A stretch of DNA of 64,000 bases, from contig NZ_PZJV01000001.1 in NCBI RefSeq assembly GCF_003206155.1, positions 737,325 to 801,324 on the forward strand, in the 5' to 3' direction. Shown piece after piece: positions 33,778 to 43,532 of the stretch. Numbering within the stretch: the stretch's first letter is position 1; every line of letters starts with the position of its first letter. A model generated the notes under the pieces. It searched no databases. It was given only the letters and a program-made list of their open reading frames with translations, and was not told the origin of the DNA. This stretch comes from Salinicola halophilus. GTDB taxonomy: Bacteria > Pseudomonadota > Gammaproteobacteria > Pseudomonadales > Halomonadaceae. Made by a program: the position numbers and the translations under genes.

Positions 33778-34764
33778 ATGGACTATCGGCGTCTCGGCCG
33801 CACCGGCCTCAAGGTCTCTCCGCTCTGCCTCGGCACCATGACCTACGGCACCCCGGCTTGGCGGGACTGGGTGCTCGACGAATCCCAGAGCCGGCCGTTC
33901 ATCCAGCGCGCGCTGGAGGCCGGTATCAATTTCTTCGATACCGCCGACATGTACTCCGACGGCGCCTCCGAGGAGGTCGTCGGCCGCGCGCTCCGCGACT
34001 TTGCGCGTCGCGAGGAGGTAGTCGTGGCGACCAAGGTCTACAACCCGACCGGGGCAAAGTCCCCCAACGAGCGCGGTCTCTCGCGCAAGCATGTCCACCA
34101 CGCCATCGACGCCTCGCTCACTCGTCTCGACATGGACTACGTCGACCTCTACCAGACCCATCGCTGGGACTACGACACCCCCATCGAAGAGACGATGGAG
34201 GCACTCCACGAGGTCGTGAAAGCCGGCAAGGCGCGCTATATCGGCGCCTCCAGCATGTACGCCTGGCAGTTCGCCAAGGCGCAGCACGTCGCCAAGGAAA
34301 ACGGCTGGACGACGTTTGCCACCATGCAGCCGATGGTCAACCTGATCTATCGCGAAGAGGAGCGGGAGATGATTCCCCAGTGCCTCGATCAGGGGGTGGG
34401 GGTGATTCCCTGGAGCCCGCTCGCCCGCGGCATTCTCGCCGGCAGCAAGCCGGTAGGCGAGGAAGGCAGCACGACGCGCGCGAAGAGCGACGAGCAGATG
34501 CGCAACTGGAAGCTCGGCCTCGAGCGCGACGCCCCCGTGATCGAGGCGCTGCACGGCGTCGCCGAGGCGCGCGGCGTCTCCCCGGCCCAGATCGCGCTGG
34601 CCTGGCTGCTGCAGAAGCCCGGCATCACCGCGCCGATCGTGGGGGCCAGCAAGCCCCGACACCTCGACGAAGCGCTTGCCGCGCTCGAACTGACGCTGGA
34701 CGACGCCGAGGTCGCGGCGCTCGAAGCGCCCTACGTTCCCCACGAGGTAGTGGGCCACGCCTAA
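33778..34764 (+). CDS. Aldo/keto reductase
   Basis: This 328-aa NADPH-dependent TIM-barrel reductase has the catalytic tetrad Asp54 and Tyr59 (NFFDTADMYSDG), Lys86 (VVVATKVYNP) and His128 (VDLYQTHRWD), all intact. The wording is that of the YajO/Tas-like subgroup acting on aldehydes. CAGGAG lies before ATG 33778; the frame is open far upstream but only as an antisense product of the SMC operon. It is followed after 37 bp by phhB. Confidence 0.92.
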   Translation: MDYRRLGRTGLKVSPLCLGTMTYGTPAWRDWVLDESQSRPFIQRALEAGINFFDTADMYSDGASEEVVGRALRDFARREEVVVATKVYNPTGAKSPNERGLSRKHVHHAIDASLTRLDMDYVDLYQTHRWDYDTPIEETMEALHEVVKAGKARYIGASSMYAWQFAKAQHVAKENGWTTFATMQPMVNLIYREEEREMIPQCLDQGVGVIPWSPLARGILAGSKPVGEEGSTTRAKSDEQMRNWKLGLERDAPVIEALHGVAEARGVSPAQIALAWLLQKPGITAPIVGASKPRHLDEALAALELTLDDAEVAALEAPYVPHEVVGHA

Positions 34765-34801
34765 ACGCGCGCCACTACCCGACCGACCGGAGACGCCCGC
34801 C

Positions 34802-35185
34802 ATGGCGACACTGACCCAGCGCCACTGCACCCCTTGCCGGGGCGACTCGCCCCGACTCGACGACGTCGCGATTGCCGAATTCGCCCGGGAAGTGCCCAAG
34901 TGGCGGATCGAGGAGCGCGATGGCATCATGCGCCTGGAGCGCACGTTCGGCTTTTCCGACTTCGCGCAGGCGCTCGCTTTCACGATCACCGTCGGCGAAC
35001 TCGCCGAGTACGAGGGGCACCATCCCCAGATCGTCACCGAGTGGGGGCGGACGACGGTGAGCTGGTGGACGCATCGTATTCGAGGACTCCACGCCAACGA
35101 TTTCATCATGGCCGCCCGAACCGACGAGGCCCTTCCGTCCGAACGAGATGACGACTCCACGTCGCTACCGGCGAGCCAGGTTTAA
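34802..35185 (+). CDS. phhB: 4a-hydroxytetrahydrobiopterin dehydratase
   Basis: This 127-aa pterin-4a-carbinolamine dehydratase has the active-site word AEYEGHHPQI and, further on, VSWWTHRIRGLHANDFIMAA. It regenerates the pterin cofactor of aromatic amino acid hydroxylases. It is followed 8 bp later by the aromatic aminotransferase, as in the Pseudomonas phhABC cluster. The hydroxylase phhA is not in this window. The N-terminus is somewhat longer than the minimal family. Confidence 0.93.
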   Translation: MATLTQRHCTPCRGDSPRLDDVAIAEFAREVPKWRIEERDGIMRLERTFGFSDFAQALAFTITVGELAEYEGHHPQIVTEWGRTTVSWWTHRIRGLHANDFIMAARTDEALPSERDDDSTSLPASQV

Positions 35186-35193
35186 GGAACCCC

Positions 35194-36384
35194 ATGTTTG
35201 AGAAGATCGAGCGCGTCCCGGGAGACGCCATCCTGGGCCTGATCGAGGCCTACAATCAGGATCCCAACCCGCAGAAGGTCGACCTCGGCGTCGGCGTCTA
35301 TCGAGATCCCCAGGGCAATACGCCGATCATGCGCGCGGTGAAGCAGGCCGAGGCGCTACTGCTGAAGAACGAGCAGACCAAGAGCTACATCGGCTCTCAT
35401 GGCGACCCGCGCTACGGCCGCGTCGTCGCCGATCTGGTACTCGGCACGGGTTCGCCGGTCATCGCGGCCAATCGCGCCAGCGTCACTCAGGCCCCCGGCG
35501 GCACCGGCGCGCTGCGTCTGGCAGCGGACTTCATCAAGGCCAACCTGCCGGGCAAGAGCCTCTGGCTCTCCGATCCGACCTGGCCGAACCACCTGGGGAT
35601 CTTCGAAGCGGCGGGCATCGCGATGCATCGCTACCCCTACGTCAGCGCCGACAACCAGCTCGATTTCGACGGCATGCTGGCGACGCTGAAGACGATCCCC
35701 GAAGGGGACGTGGTGCTGCTCCACGCCTGCTGTCACAACCCTTCCGGCTTCGACCTGAACCGGGATCAGTGGCATCAGGTGCTGGAAGTGGTCAAAGCTC
35801 GTGGCCTGCTGCCGCTGGTCGACTTCGCCTACCAGGGGTTTGGCGACGGTCTCGAACCCGATGCGTTCGGCGCCCGGCTGATGGCGGAGAATCTCGACGA
35901 GGTACTGATCACCAGCTCCTGCTCGAAGAACTTCGGCCTCTACCGCGAGCGTACCGGTGGGCTGATCGTGATCGCCAAGACCGCCGAGCAGATGGAGAAC
36001 GTCCGTTCGCAGATGGCGATCGTCGCCCGCGAGAACTACTCCAATCCGCCCTCTCACGGCGCCGCTATAGTGACCGAGATTCTCGAATCGGCCGAGCTCG
36101 CCGACGTCTGGCACGAGGAGCTCACCGAGATGTGCGGCCGTATCAACGGCTTGCGCACCGATCTGGTCGAGTCGCTCAAGCCCTACGGGCTGGAGCAGCG
36201 CTTCGCCCACGTCGCCGAGCAGCGCGGCATGTTCTCCTACACCGGCCTGACCGCCGCCCAGGTCAAGCGCCTGCGCGACGAATACAGCATCTACATGGTC
36301 GGTTCCGGACGGGCCAATGTCGCGGGCTTCACCCGCGAGAACCTGCCCTACGTCGCCAAGGCGATCGCCGCCGTGGTCGACTGA
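35194..36384 (+). CDS. tyrB: Aromatic amino acid aminotransferase
   Basis: This 396-aa class I PLP aminotransferase has its PLP lysine at Lys245 (SSCSKNFGLYRERTG). The substrate-binding words APGGTGALRLAADF and HNPSGFDL are as in aspartate/tyrosine aminotransferases. Coupled to phhB it probably acts as PhhC/TyrB on phenylalanine and tyrosine. The ATG is 8 bp after the phhB stop, with AAGGAACC as its ribosome-binding site. A terminator follows. Confidence 0.92.
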   Translation: MFEKIERVPGDAILGLIEAYNQDPNPQKVDLGVGVYRDPQGNTPIMRAVKQAEALLLKNEQTKSYIGSHGDPRYGRVVADLVLGTGSPVIAANRASVTQAPGGTGALRLAADFIKANLPGKSLWLSDPTWPNHLGIFEAAGIAMHRYPYVSADNQLDFDGMLATLKTIPEGDVVLLHACCHNPSGFDLNRDQWHQVLEVVKARGLLPLVDFAYQGFGDGLEPDAFGARLMAENLDEVLITSSCSKNFGLYRERTGGLIVIAKTAEQMENVRSQMAIVARENYSNPPSHGAAIVTEILESAELADVWHEELTEMCGRINGLRTDLVESLKPYGLEQRFAHVAEQRGMFSYTGLTAAQVKRLRDEYSIYMVGSGRANVAGFTRENLPYVAKAIAAVVD

Positions 36385-36423
36385 CGCCGCGCTTTGCCTG
36401 CCGACACGCTCGGCACGCGGCAA

Positions 36424-36453
36424 CGAAAAGCCCCGCCTAGGCGGGGCTTTTTG
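36424..36453. terminator. Bidirectional terminator
   Basis: AAAAGCCCCGCC-TA-GGCGGGGCTTTTT is a textbook stem with A and T tails on both sides. It lies between tyrB (plus) and the EF-hand gene (minus), serving both. Confidence 0.95.
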
Positions 36454-36489
36454 ACGTCGGTACCCGCCGAAAGAGGGGGACCCGGGCGG

Positions 36490-36936
36490 TCAGGGCGACA
36501 GCGTATCCGACCCTACGGCCTGCTCGAAGCGTGACCGGGTCACGCCGCCGGCCGCTTCGTCACTGAGCTGACGGTAGAGGCTCTCCTTCTGGGCGCTCAC
36601 CGCCTCCTGCTCGTCGATCACCCCGTCGCCGTCGACGTCGAGCTGATCGAAACTCAGCGCGTTGGGTCGCTGGTCCACCGGCGTCTGCGCGCCACCATCG
36701 GTAAAGCCGGCGTTCTCGCGGCCTACCCCACCCGAGCGCTCGATGGAGTCGCGATCGACCTGCGAGGCGTTGGCCGGCGCCTGAACCTCGCCGCTGTCCT
36801 CCTGGATCTCGAGCGAGGAGTCGTTGGTCGTCGGGGCACCGGCTGACGGGGCATCGGACGGCTGGGCGAACGCCGGCGGCATCAGCGCCAGGCCGAGTGC
36901 GCAGAGTGTCAGACGAAGTGCAATGCGATGCGTCAT
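36490..36936 (-). CDS. Secreted EF-hand protein
   Basis: This 148-aa protein has a signal peptide (hydrophobic core TLCALGLALMPP, cleavage after AFA near residue 21). A Ser/Asn/Gln-rich linker follows, then one canonical EF-hand (LDVDGDGVIDEQEA) in the C-terminal half. A second, degenerate EF-hand is not obvious. It is likely a periplasmic calcium-binding protein of unknown role. ATG 36936 was chosen because it begins the signal peptide. Confidence 0.8.
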   Translation of the reverse strand: MTHRIALRLTLCALGLALMPPAFAQPSDAPSAGAPTTNDSSLEIQEDSGEVQAPANASQVDRDSIERSGGVGRENAGFTDGGAQTPVDQRPNALSFDQLDVDGDGVIDEQEAVSAQKESLYRQLSDEAAGGVTRSRFEQAVGSDTLSP

Positions 36937-37014
36937 GCGGAATCTCCAAGGTCGGTCATCGCTTTGACCGAGACTTGAAACAAACATTCCACCGATCTAT
37001 CGCGTCTTGTCGTC

Positions 37015-37827
37015 TTACTGATCCCAGACCGGGGCGAAGTCCGGGTTGGCGACGCGTTCGCCGCGATCGAGCCCATCGATTTCGCGTATCTCCTCATCGC
37101 TGAGGCGGATATCCAGTGCCTCGAGGTTCGATTGCTGGTGCTCGCGTTTCGTCGACGAGGGAATCACGATGATGTCTCGCGCAGCGATCCACGCAAGCGC
37201 GATCTGCGCCGGGGTGGCGTCGTGGGTCTCGGCGATGCGCTTGAGGGTCGCGTCTTCCATCACGCGCCCCACCGCCAGCGGCATGTAGGCGGTGACTTCG
37301 ATGCCCTTTGCCTGACAGTGCTCGACCAGCTTGCGGTTGGCGAGAAACGGGTGCACCTCGATCTGGTTGGTGACGATCTGATCGCCGCCGGGCAGCGCCA
37401 GCGCCTCGTCGATCTGTGCGATGGTGAAGTTGGAAACCCCGATGTGGCGCGTCAGCCCCCGGCGGCGGCACTGGACCAGTGCCTCGAGATACGTCGCCAT
37501 CGCTACCTCGTCACCGGGCGACGGCCAGTGAATGAGGACGAGATCGAGCCACTCGATACCGAAGTTCGCCAGGCTCTGCTCGACGCTCGCCGTGAGCGCC
37601 TCCGGTTCGAGCTGGTCCCACCAGATCTTGGTGGTGATGAAGAGTTCGCCGCGATCGATGCCGCTTTGCCGTATCGCCTTGCCCACGGCGGTTTCGTTGC
37701 CGTACATCTGGGCGCTGTCGAGATGGCGGTAGCCGAGCTCGAGCGCCGAGGTGACCGAATCGATGACTGCCTGTTCCTTGAGGCGATACGTTCCCAGGCC
37801 CGGCTGGGGTAAAAGGTGATCTGTCAT
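37015..37827 (-). CDS. dkgB: Aldo/keto reductase, DkgB-like
   Basis: This 270-aa aldo/keto reductase has Asp37/Tyr42 (LDSAQMYGN), Lys67 (FITTKIWW) and His100 (VLIHWPSPG), so the tetrad is complete. Length and wording fit 2,5-didehydrogluconate reductase B/methylglyoxal reductase-like enzymes. It reduces aldehydes or ketones with NADPH in the cytosol. It is divergent from the FAD oxidoreductase gene. Confidence 0.88.
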   Translation of the reverse strand: MTDHLLPQPGLGTYRLKEQAVIDSVTSALELGYRHLDSAQMYGNETAVGKAIRQSGIDRGELFITTKIWWDQLEPEALTASVEQSLANFGIEWLDLVLIHWPSPGDEVAMATYLEALVQCRRRGLTRHIGVSNFTIAQIDEALALPGGDQIVTNQIEVHPFLANRKLVEHCQAKGIEVTAYMPLAVGRVMEDATLKRIAETHDATPAQIALAWIAARDIIVIPSSTKREHQQSNLEALDIRLSDEEIREIDGLDRGERVANPDFAPVWDQ

Positions 37828-37949
37828 GGGTGGCTCCTGATGGATGGCAAAGCGAGCGCGCGACGACGGCGAACCCCGCTCCGACCGACAAACGGCCTCG
37901 CGCTTCCCCCATGCTAGACTTCAGCGTGAATTCTCGCCCGGATCGCGAC

Positions 37950-39086
37950 ATGTCCCAGGATCAAGACGTCTCGCCCACCACTACGACGCCGAGTCCGGCG
38001 GCAACCGCTCACGTGGTACTCGTCGGCAGCGGCGACACCCATTTCTACGTCGCCGGCCAGTGTGCCCGGCTGCGTCGCGCCGGCTTTCGCGTCACGCTCG
38101 TCACCCGTGAGGCCTTCGCCTTTCCGGACTGGCTTGGCGGCATGCTGGGCGGCGAGTGGCAGCGCGACGATCTCCTGATCGATCCCGCCCACATCGCGCG
38201 CCACGGCGGCGCCTACCGCCCTGTCGATGCCGTGCGAGTCGACCCGGCGAATCGTCGGCTGACGCTCGATGACGGCACCACGCTGGACTACGACTGGCTC
38301 TCGCTGGATTGCCCGCCGAGCGCCGACCCCGACAGCGTGCCGGGATTCTATACCGCGCGAGCGATTCACGACGGCCGGGCCGAGTCGCTCTGGTCGCTGC
38401 GCCAGACGCTGGAGACGAGCCTCGCCGACGCCGAATCGACGCTTGGCAACGTCGCCGTGCTCGGCGGCGGCCCTCGGGGGATCGAATTCGCCGCCAACCT
38501 GCTGGCGCTCGGCGAGCGCTACGGGCGACGGCTTCCGGTGTCGCTGATCGACTCCCACCGGCGAGCACTGCCCGGCGCCTGCCGCCGGGCGAACCGCTGG
38601 TTGGCGCGCCGCCTCGACCGCCGTGGCCTGCAGCTCGAACTGGTTGCCACTGCTACCCGCTACGAGCAGGGCCGACTGACACTCGATGACGGCAGTCACG
38701 TCGCCGCCGACCGTCTGTTGATCGTCGACCCACGTCGGCAGTCGCCGCCGGGGCTTGCAGGTCTACCCACGTCACCCGATCGGGGGCCCGCCGAACCCGA
38801 TGGCCTGAGCCCAGGGGTCGAGCGCATTCTGGCCCGCGACCCGGAGGCGACGCTCCCCGCGCGCGAGCGGGCCGAGGCGCTGATTCGACGCCTGGAACGC
38901 GCCATCGCCAAGGGCGATCCGAACCCTGCGACGCCCCCTTCGCTGACGCGCTGGCAGGCGCTCAACCTGGGCGATCTGCGCGATATCGCCTGGCGCGGCA
39001 ATCTCTGGTGCCGTGGGCGCTGGGTGCGCCGGCTCAAGCATCGTCGCGACCGTGCCGAGGTGGCGCGTTTCTGCGGTGAAGACTGA
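37950..39086 (+). CDS. FAD-dependent pyridine-nucleotide oxidoreductase
   Basis: This 378-aa protein has an N-terminal FAD-binding Rossmann motif VVLVGSGDTHFYVAG (residues 22-36; the glycine/histidine wording is that of the NDH-2/SelD-associated subgroup) and a second dinucleotide motif NVAVLGGGPRGIEFAANL near residue 170. The redox-active Cys pair of disulfide reductases is absent. The substrate is unknown; NADH:quinone or related electron transfer is likely. The start is uncertain: ATG 37950 is favoured, with upstream ATGs at 37911 and 37830. Confidence 0.72.
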   Translation: MSQDQDVSPTTTTPSPAATAHVVLVGSGDTHFYVAGQCARLRRAGFRVTLVTREAFAFPDWLGGMLGGEWQRDDLLIDPAHIARHGGAYRPVDAVRVDPANRRLTLDDGTTLDYDWLSLDCPPSADPDSVPGFYTARAIHDGRAESLWSLRQTLETSLADAESTLGNVAVLGGGPRGIEFAANLLALGERYGRRLPVSLIDSHRRALPGACRRANRWLARRLDRRGLQLELVATATRYEQGRLTLDDGSHVAADRLLIVDPRRQSPPGLAGLPTSPDRGPAEPDGLSPGVERILARDPEATLPARERAEALIRRLERAIAKGDPNPATPPSLTRWQALNLGDLRDIAWRGNLWCRGRWVRRLKHRRDRAEVARFCGED

Positions 39087-39151
39087 ACGTTAGCCCGCGC
39101 CCCTTCGTCCGTTCGACTCGCGCGTTTTTCCGTCTCCCTCCTCCAGAAACG

Positions 39152-39178
39152 CCGATCCCGGCCTGTGGCCGGGATCGG
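39152..39178. terminator. Possible terminator between convergent genes
   Basis: CGATCCCGGCC-tgt-GGCCGGGATCG is a perfect stem between the ends of the FAD oxidoreductase gene and yceI. The T-tract is poor on both sides. Confidence 0.45.
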
Positions 39179-39210
39179 GAGACGCTGACGCCTTACCGCG
39201 CGTCGATCGG

Positions 39211-39242
39211 TCGATACGTCGATACGTCGATACGTCGATACA
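39211..39242. repeat. 8-bp tandem repeat, four units
   Basis: Unit tcgatacg, the last copy tcgataca. It ends 8 bp before the yceI stop. Confidence 0.9.
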
Positions 39243-39250
39243 TCGAAGCG

Positions 39251-39832
39251 TTACTGACGAATGCCTTCGAGCACGATGTAGAGATCGACGCTGTGCATGG
39301 CTTCGGGGAAGTCGCTCATGTCGATGTCGAAGTCGGCGAGATCCAGCGTGGTTTCCGCTTCGAAGCCCTGACGGTAGCCGCCCCAGGGGTCGTCTCCGCC
39401 ACCGATGTGGTCGACATCGAACGTGACGGACCGGGTAACGCCGTGGATCGTCAGGTCGCCGGTCATTTCGCCCTCTTCACCGTCGTCCTCGAGGTCGAAG
39501 CCGGTGGACTCGAACGTCGCCTGCGGGTACTCGCCGGCATCGAGGAAGTCCGCGCTCAACAGGTGCTTGTTGCGCTCGGCGTGATGGGTTTCCAGGCTAT
39601 CCACATCGACGGTCATGCTGACGCTGGAGGCCTCCGGTGCATCCGGATCGTAGCTGAAGCGGCCGTCGAACTGCGTGAAATCTCCCAGGATGTAGGAGTA
39701 GCCGAGATGGCTGATCTTGAACTGCACAAAGGCGTGCTGACCTTCCGCGTCGACCTGATAGTCGGCGGCCTGGGCCGGCGAAAGCGGCAGCGCGGCGGCG
39801 AGCAGTGTGGCGAAAGCGGTCTTTTTCAACAT
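39251..39832 (-). CDS. yceI: YceI-family periplasmic lipid-binding protein
   Basis: This 193-aa protein has a signal peptide (LLAAALPLSPAQA) followed by a lipocalin-like YceI barrel: HAFVQFKISHLGYSYILGDF, SVSMTVDVDSLET, DLTIHGVTRSVTFDV. The family binds polyisoprenoid-type lipids such as ubiquinone. It is paired with the cytochrome b561 gene immediately upstream, a common arrangement. ATG 39832 begins the signal peptide; the frame is open to 39964. Confidence 0.92.
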   Translation of the reverse strand: MLKKTAFATLLAAALPLSPAQAADYQVDAEGQHAFVQFKISHLGYSYILGDFTQFDGRFSYDPDAPEASSVSMTVDVDSLETHHAERNKHLLSADFLDAGEYPQATFESTGFDLEDDGEEGEMTGDLTIHGVTRSVTFDVDHIGGGDDPWGGYRQGFEAETTLDLADFDIDMSDFPEAMHSVDLYIVLEGIRQ

Positions 39833-39899
39833 GGTCGAGTTCCTCGAGTGACTGGATCTGGGTGTTGCGGTCTGCGCGGCGAAAACCGTGGGTTCGCCA

Positions 39900-40454
39900 T
39901 CAGCGTCGTCTCGCCGCGCGGGTCGAGAGCATTCGCGTGAGGGTATCGGTACGATCGACGACATGGTGCTTCAACGCTGCCAGCCCGTGACCGACGGAGA
40001 GCACGACCAGCGCCCAGGCGGCATACCAGTGAACGTCGCCGGCGACGACCGCCTGATGGGGTAGGCCGGTCACCAGGGCCGGTACGCGGAAAAGACCGAA
40101 AACGTCGATCCCTTCTCCCTCGGCGGTCGAGATCAGGTAGCCGGAGATCATCACGACGAACAGCGTCAGGTAGATCAGGCCGTGACCCAGATGGGCCGCA
40201 GCGCGTTCGTAGGCGCTGCCGTGGGCCTCGGGCGTGGCGTGAGAGAGACGCCAGACCACGCGAAACAGGCTCAGGCCCAGCAGTACGATACCGATCGATT
40301 TGTGCCACCACGGCGCGATCTTGTACCAGGCGTCGTAGTAGCCGAGACCGGTCATCCACCAGCCCAGCGCGAACAGGCCAAAGACGGCCAACGCACTCAG
40401 CCAGTGCACGCCGATGCTGATGCCTCCCCACCCTGTTCTGGAATTGGCCCACAT
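39900..40454 (-). CDS. Cytochrome b561
   Basis: This 184-aa inner-membrane di-heme cytochrome has four helices. Axial histidines are expected at GVHWLSALAV, WHKSIGIVLL, HLGHGLIYLTLF and VHWYAAWALVVLSVGHGLAALKHH; all four histidine-bearing helices are visible. It moves electrons between quinone and periplasmic partners. It probably shares a transcript with yceI, whose start is 67 bp downstream. Confidence 0.9.
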   Translation of the reverse strand: MWANSRTGWGGISIGVHWLSALAVFGLFALGWWMTGLGYYDAWYKIAPWWHKSIGIVLLGLSLFRVVWRLSHATPEAHGSAYERAAAHLGHGLIYLTLFVVMISGYLISTAEGEGIDVFGLFRVPALVTGLPHQAVVAGDVHWYAAWALVVLSVGHGLAALKHHVVDRTDTLTRMLSTRAARRR

Positions 40455-40639
40455 GACATCGTCTCCGGTGGCTCTCGAGTCTCAAGCATACGGACTCCCC
40501 GCCCCGCCGCTAGCGGTGGGTGCGTCAATCGATCATTCACGAAAGGGAAACGATAGCCGCCTCACCATGTCGCATCGATGACCCATCGGACACGCTACGC
40601 CGACGGCACGCCAATGCGATGACCGACTGGCAACAACGG

Positions 40640-40663
40640 AAAAACCCGCCAATGGCGGGTTTC
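40640..40663 (-). terminator. Terminator of metZ
   Basis: On the minus strand AAACCCGCC-att-GGCGGGTTTTT, a clean stem with a T-tail about 50 bp past the metZ stop. Confidence 0.9.
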
Positions 40664-40714
40664 GATCGACGACGCGAGTGCGCGGCAGTCTTTCGCGGAG
40701 CTTCCTGTTCGGCG

Positions 40715-41923
40715 TCAGAGGGTACTCAAGCCGCGCAGCAGATCCGCCTTGAGATCCTCGAGCGACTCGAGTCCGACAGCGATGCGTACCAGGCCCTCGC
40801 TGATGCCGGCATCGGCGCGCTGCGCGTCGCTGAGACGACCGTGGGTGGTGGTGGCGGGATGCGTAATGGTGGTCTTGACGTCGCCCAGGTTGCCGGTGAT
40901 CGACATCACACGCGTGCTGTCGATCACGTGCCACGCGGCGGGCTGACCGCCTTCGATCTCGACGCCCATCACCGCCCCGAAATCGCGCTGTTGACGCTTG
41001 GCCAGGGCATGCTGCGGATGGCTCTCGAGACCCGAATAGTGCACCCGGGCCACCGCCGGCTGTGCTTCGAGCCATTCGGCCAGCGCCCGTGCGTTACGGC
41101 TGTGGGCCTGCATGCGCAGGTCGAGCGTTTCCAGGCCTTTCAGGAAGATCCAGGCGTTGAACGGGCTCATGCACGGGCCGCAGGTTCTCACGACGCCGTA
41201 GAGCTTCTCGAGTTCGGCGTCGCGGCCGACGACGGCACCGCCGATCGCCCGCCCCTGCCCGTCGAGGTACTTGGTCGCCGAGTGGATGACCAGATCGGCG
41301 CCGAGCGCGAGCGGGCGCTGTAGCGCCGGCGTCAAAAAGCAGTTGTCGATCGCCAGCCACGCGCCGTGGCGATGGGCCAGTTCGGCGAGTGCGGCGATGT
41401 CGACCAGACCGTTGAGCGGGTTCGACGGCGTCTCGGCGAACAGCAGCTTCGTGTTCGGGGTGATTGCCGCCTCCCACGCCGCGAGATCGTCGAGCTCGAC
41501 GTAGCGCGGCGTGACACCGAACTTGGAGAGGTACTTGTCGAACAGCGCGACGGTGGAGCCGAAGACCGAGCGGGACACCACCACCTCGTCACCGGCCTCG
41601 AGCAGCGCCAGCACGGTAGAGAGAATCGCCGCCATGCCGGAGCTGGTCGCCACGCAGCGCTCGCCGCCCTCCATCACCGCCAGGCGCTGCTCGAAGTTGC
41701 GCACGGTGGGGTTGGTGAAACGCGAGTAGACATTGCCCGGCTCCTCGCCCTTGAACTTGCGTGCGGCTTCCGCCGCGTTGGCGTAGACGAAACTCGACGT
41801 CGGGAAGATCGGCTCGCCGTGCTCCTGCTCGTGGGTGCGCTCGTGGCCTGCGCGCAGTGCCAGCGTCTCGAGAGCCAGCGTGGATTCGTCGAAGGGCTCG
41901 CCCTGGCGGGTCTCGTCTGTCAT
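40715..41923 (-). CDS. metZ: O-succinylhomoserine sulfhydrylase
   Basis: This 402-aa PLP enzyme of the Cys/Met-metabolism family converts O-succinylhomoserine and sulfide to homocysteine. Its PLP lysine is Lys218 (HSATKYLDGQG), with ETPSNPLNGLVDI and SGLESHPQHALAKRQ elsewhere. Its place directly downstream of purF matches metZ in pseudomonads. CCAGGAG lies before ATG 41923; an in-frame ATG at 41974 adds 17 residues. Confidence 0.94.
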   Translation of the reverse strand: MTDETRQGEPFDESTLALETLALRAGHERTHEQEHGEPIFPTSSFVYANAAEAARKFKGEEPGNVYSRFTNPTVRNFEQRLAVMEGGERCVATSSGMAAILSTVLALLEAGDEVVVSRSVFGSTVALFDKYLSKFGVTPRYVELDDLAAWEAAITPNTKLLFAETPSNPLNGLVDIAALAELAHRHGAWLAIDNCFLTPALQRPLALGADLVIHSATKYLDGQGRAIGGAVVGRDAELEKLYGVVRTCGPCMSPFNAWIFLKGLETLDLRMQAHSRNARALAEWLEAQPAVARVHYSGLESHPQHALAKRQQRDFGAVMGVEIEGGQPAAWHVIDSTRVMSITGNLGDVKTTITHPATTTHGRLSDAQRADAGISEGLVRIAVGLESLEDLKADLLRGLSTL

Positions 41924-41989
41924 TGCTGCTCTCCTGGTCCTCGGCTGGGACGGCCGGTCGCTCACGACCGGCACTGGAATCCGTTCGGG

Positions 41990-43504
41990 TCAGTCGTCTT
42001 CGCTGTCGTTGTGCAGATCGACGACGGCGTTGAGGCTGTCGCTCTCCGACTTGGCGGCATCGTTGCGTGCGGCTTCGAGTGCCGCGAGATAGGCTTCGTC
42101 GACGTCGCCGGTGACGTACTGGCCGTCGAAGACGGAGCAGTCGAAGTCGTCCAGCGCCGGATTGACCTCACGGCAGGCGGCCTTGAGATCCTCGAGATCC
42201 TGATAGATCAGGCGGTCGGCACCGATCAGCTCGCCCACCTCTGCGTCACTGCGGCCGTGGGCCACCAGCTCGCTGGCCACCGGCATGTCGATGCCGTAGA
42301 CGTTGGGATAGCGCACCGCCGGTGCCGCGGAGGCGAAATAGACCTTGTTGGCGCCGGCGTCGCGCGCCATCTGGATGATCTGGCTGCAGGTGGTTCCGCG
42401 CACGATGGAGTCGTCCACCAGCATCACGTTCTTGCCGGCGAACTCGCTGGCGATGGCATTGAGCTTCTGGCGCACCGACTTCTTGCGCTGGGTCTGCCCC
42501 GGCATGATGAAGGTCCGACCGATGTAGCGGTTCTTCATGAAGCCTTCACGGAAGGTGACACCGATGTGCTGGGCAAGCTCGAGCGCCGTGGTCCGCGAGG
42601 TGTCGGGGATCGGAATGACCACGTCGATGTCGTGATCCGGCCACTCGCGCTGAATGCGGTCGCCCAGCTTGCGGCCCATCTGCATCCGCGTGCCGTAGAC
42701 GTAGGCGCCGTCGAGCATCGAGTCCGGACGCGCCAGATAGACGTGCTCGAAGATGCACGGCGTGAGGCTGGGGCGATCGGTGCAGACCTGGGTGTGCACG
42801 GTCTTGTCCATGTCGACGAAGATCGCCTCGCCCGGTGACAGATCCCGCTCGAGCTCGAACCCGCCGACGTCGAGGGCCACCGACTCGGAGGCGATCATCA
42901 CGTCCGGCTTGCCGCCTTCGTCACGCGTGCCGTAGACCACCGGGCGAATGCCGTGCGGGTCGCGAAACGCTACCAGTCCGAAACCGTTGATGATCGCCAC
43001 GGCCGCATAGCCGCCGCGGCAGCGGCGATGGACGCGGCGAACGGCGTCGAAGACGTCTTCCGGCGTGAGATGCAGCCCCTGCTTGCCGAGCTCGTGGGCG
43101 AAGACATTGAGCAGGACCTCGGAGTCCGAGCTGGTGTTGATGTGACGCAGATCCGAGGAGAAGAGTTCCTGCTTGAGCTGGTCGGAGTTGGTCAGGTTGC
43201 CGTTGTGCGCCAGCGTGATCCCGTAGGGCGAATTGACGTAGAACGGCTGCGATTCGGCCTCGCTCGCGGTACCCGCGGTCGGGTAGCGAACGTGCCCGAT
43301 GCCAAGCCCGCCCTTGAGCCGTTTCATGTGACGCGTATGGAACACGTCGCGCACCAGACCGTTGTTCTTGCGCAGCAGGAAGCGACCGTCGTCCCAGGTC
43401 ATCATGCCGGCGGCGTCCTGTCCGCGGTGTTGCAAAACCGTCAGCGCGTCATAGATCGACTGATTGACCGCTTCATTGGCCATGAGGCCTACGATACCGC
43501 ACAT
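41990..43504 (-). CDS. purF: Amidophosphoribosyltransferase
   Basis: This 504-aa enzyme commits PRPP to purine synthesis. The N-terminal glutaminase nucleophile is Cys2 after Met removal (MCGIVGLM), with [12 protein letters not shown] as the glutamine-binding word. The PRTase PRPP loop is [14 protein letters not shown]. The length and order are those of bacterial PurF. It lies 66 bp upstream of metZ. Confidence 0.97.
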   Translation of the reverse strand: MCGIVGLMANEAVNQSIYDALTVLQHRGQDAAGMMTWDDGRFLLRKNNGLVRDVFHTRHMKRLKGGLGIGHVRYPTAGTASEAESQPFYVNSPYGITLAHNGNLTNSDQLKQELFSSDLRHINTSSDSEVLLNVFAHELGKQGLHLTPEDVFDAVRRVHRRCRGGYAAVAIINGFGLVAFRDPHGIRPVVYGTRDEGGKPDVMIASESVALDVGGFELERDLSPGEAIFVDMDKTVHTQVCTDRPSLTPCIFEHVYLARPDSMLDGAYVYGTRMQMGRKLGDRIQREWPDHDIDVVIPIPDTSRTTALELAQHIGVTFREGFMKNRYIGRTFIMPGQTQRKKSVRQKLNAIASEFAGKNVMLVDDSIVRGTTCSQIIQMARDAGANKVYFASAAPAVRYPNVYGIDMPVASELVAHGRSDAEVGELIGADRLIYQDLEDLKAACREVNPALDDFDCSVFDGQYVTGDVDEAYLAALEAARNDAAKSESDSLNAVVDLHNDSEDD

Positions 43505-43532
43505 TCCGCCTTACCTCGCTTGTTGCACCCGC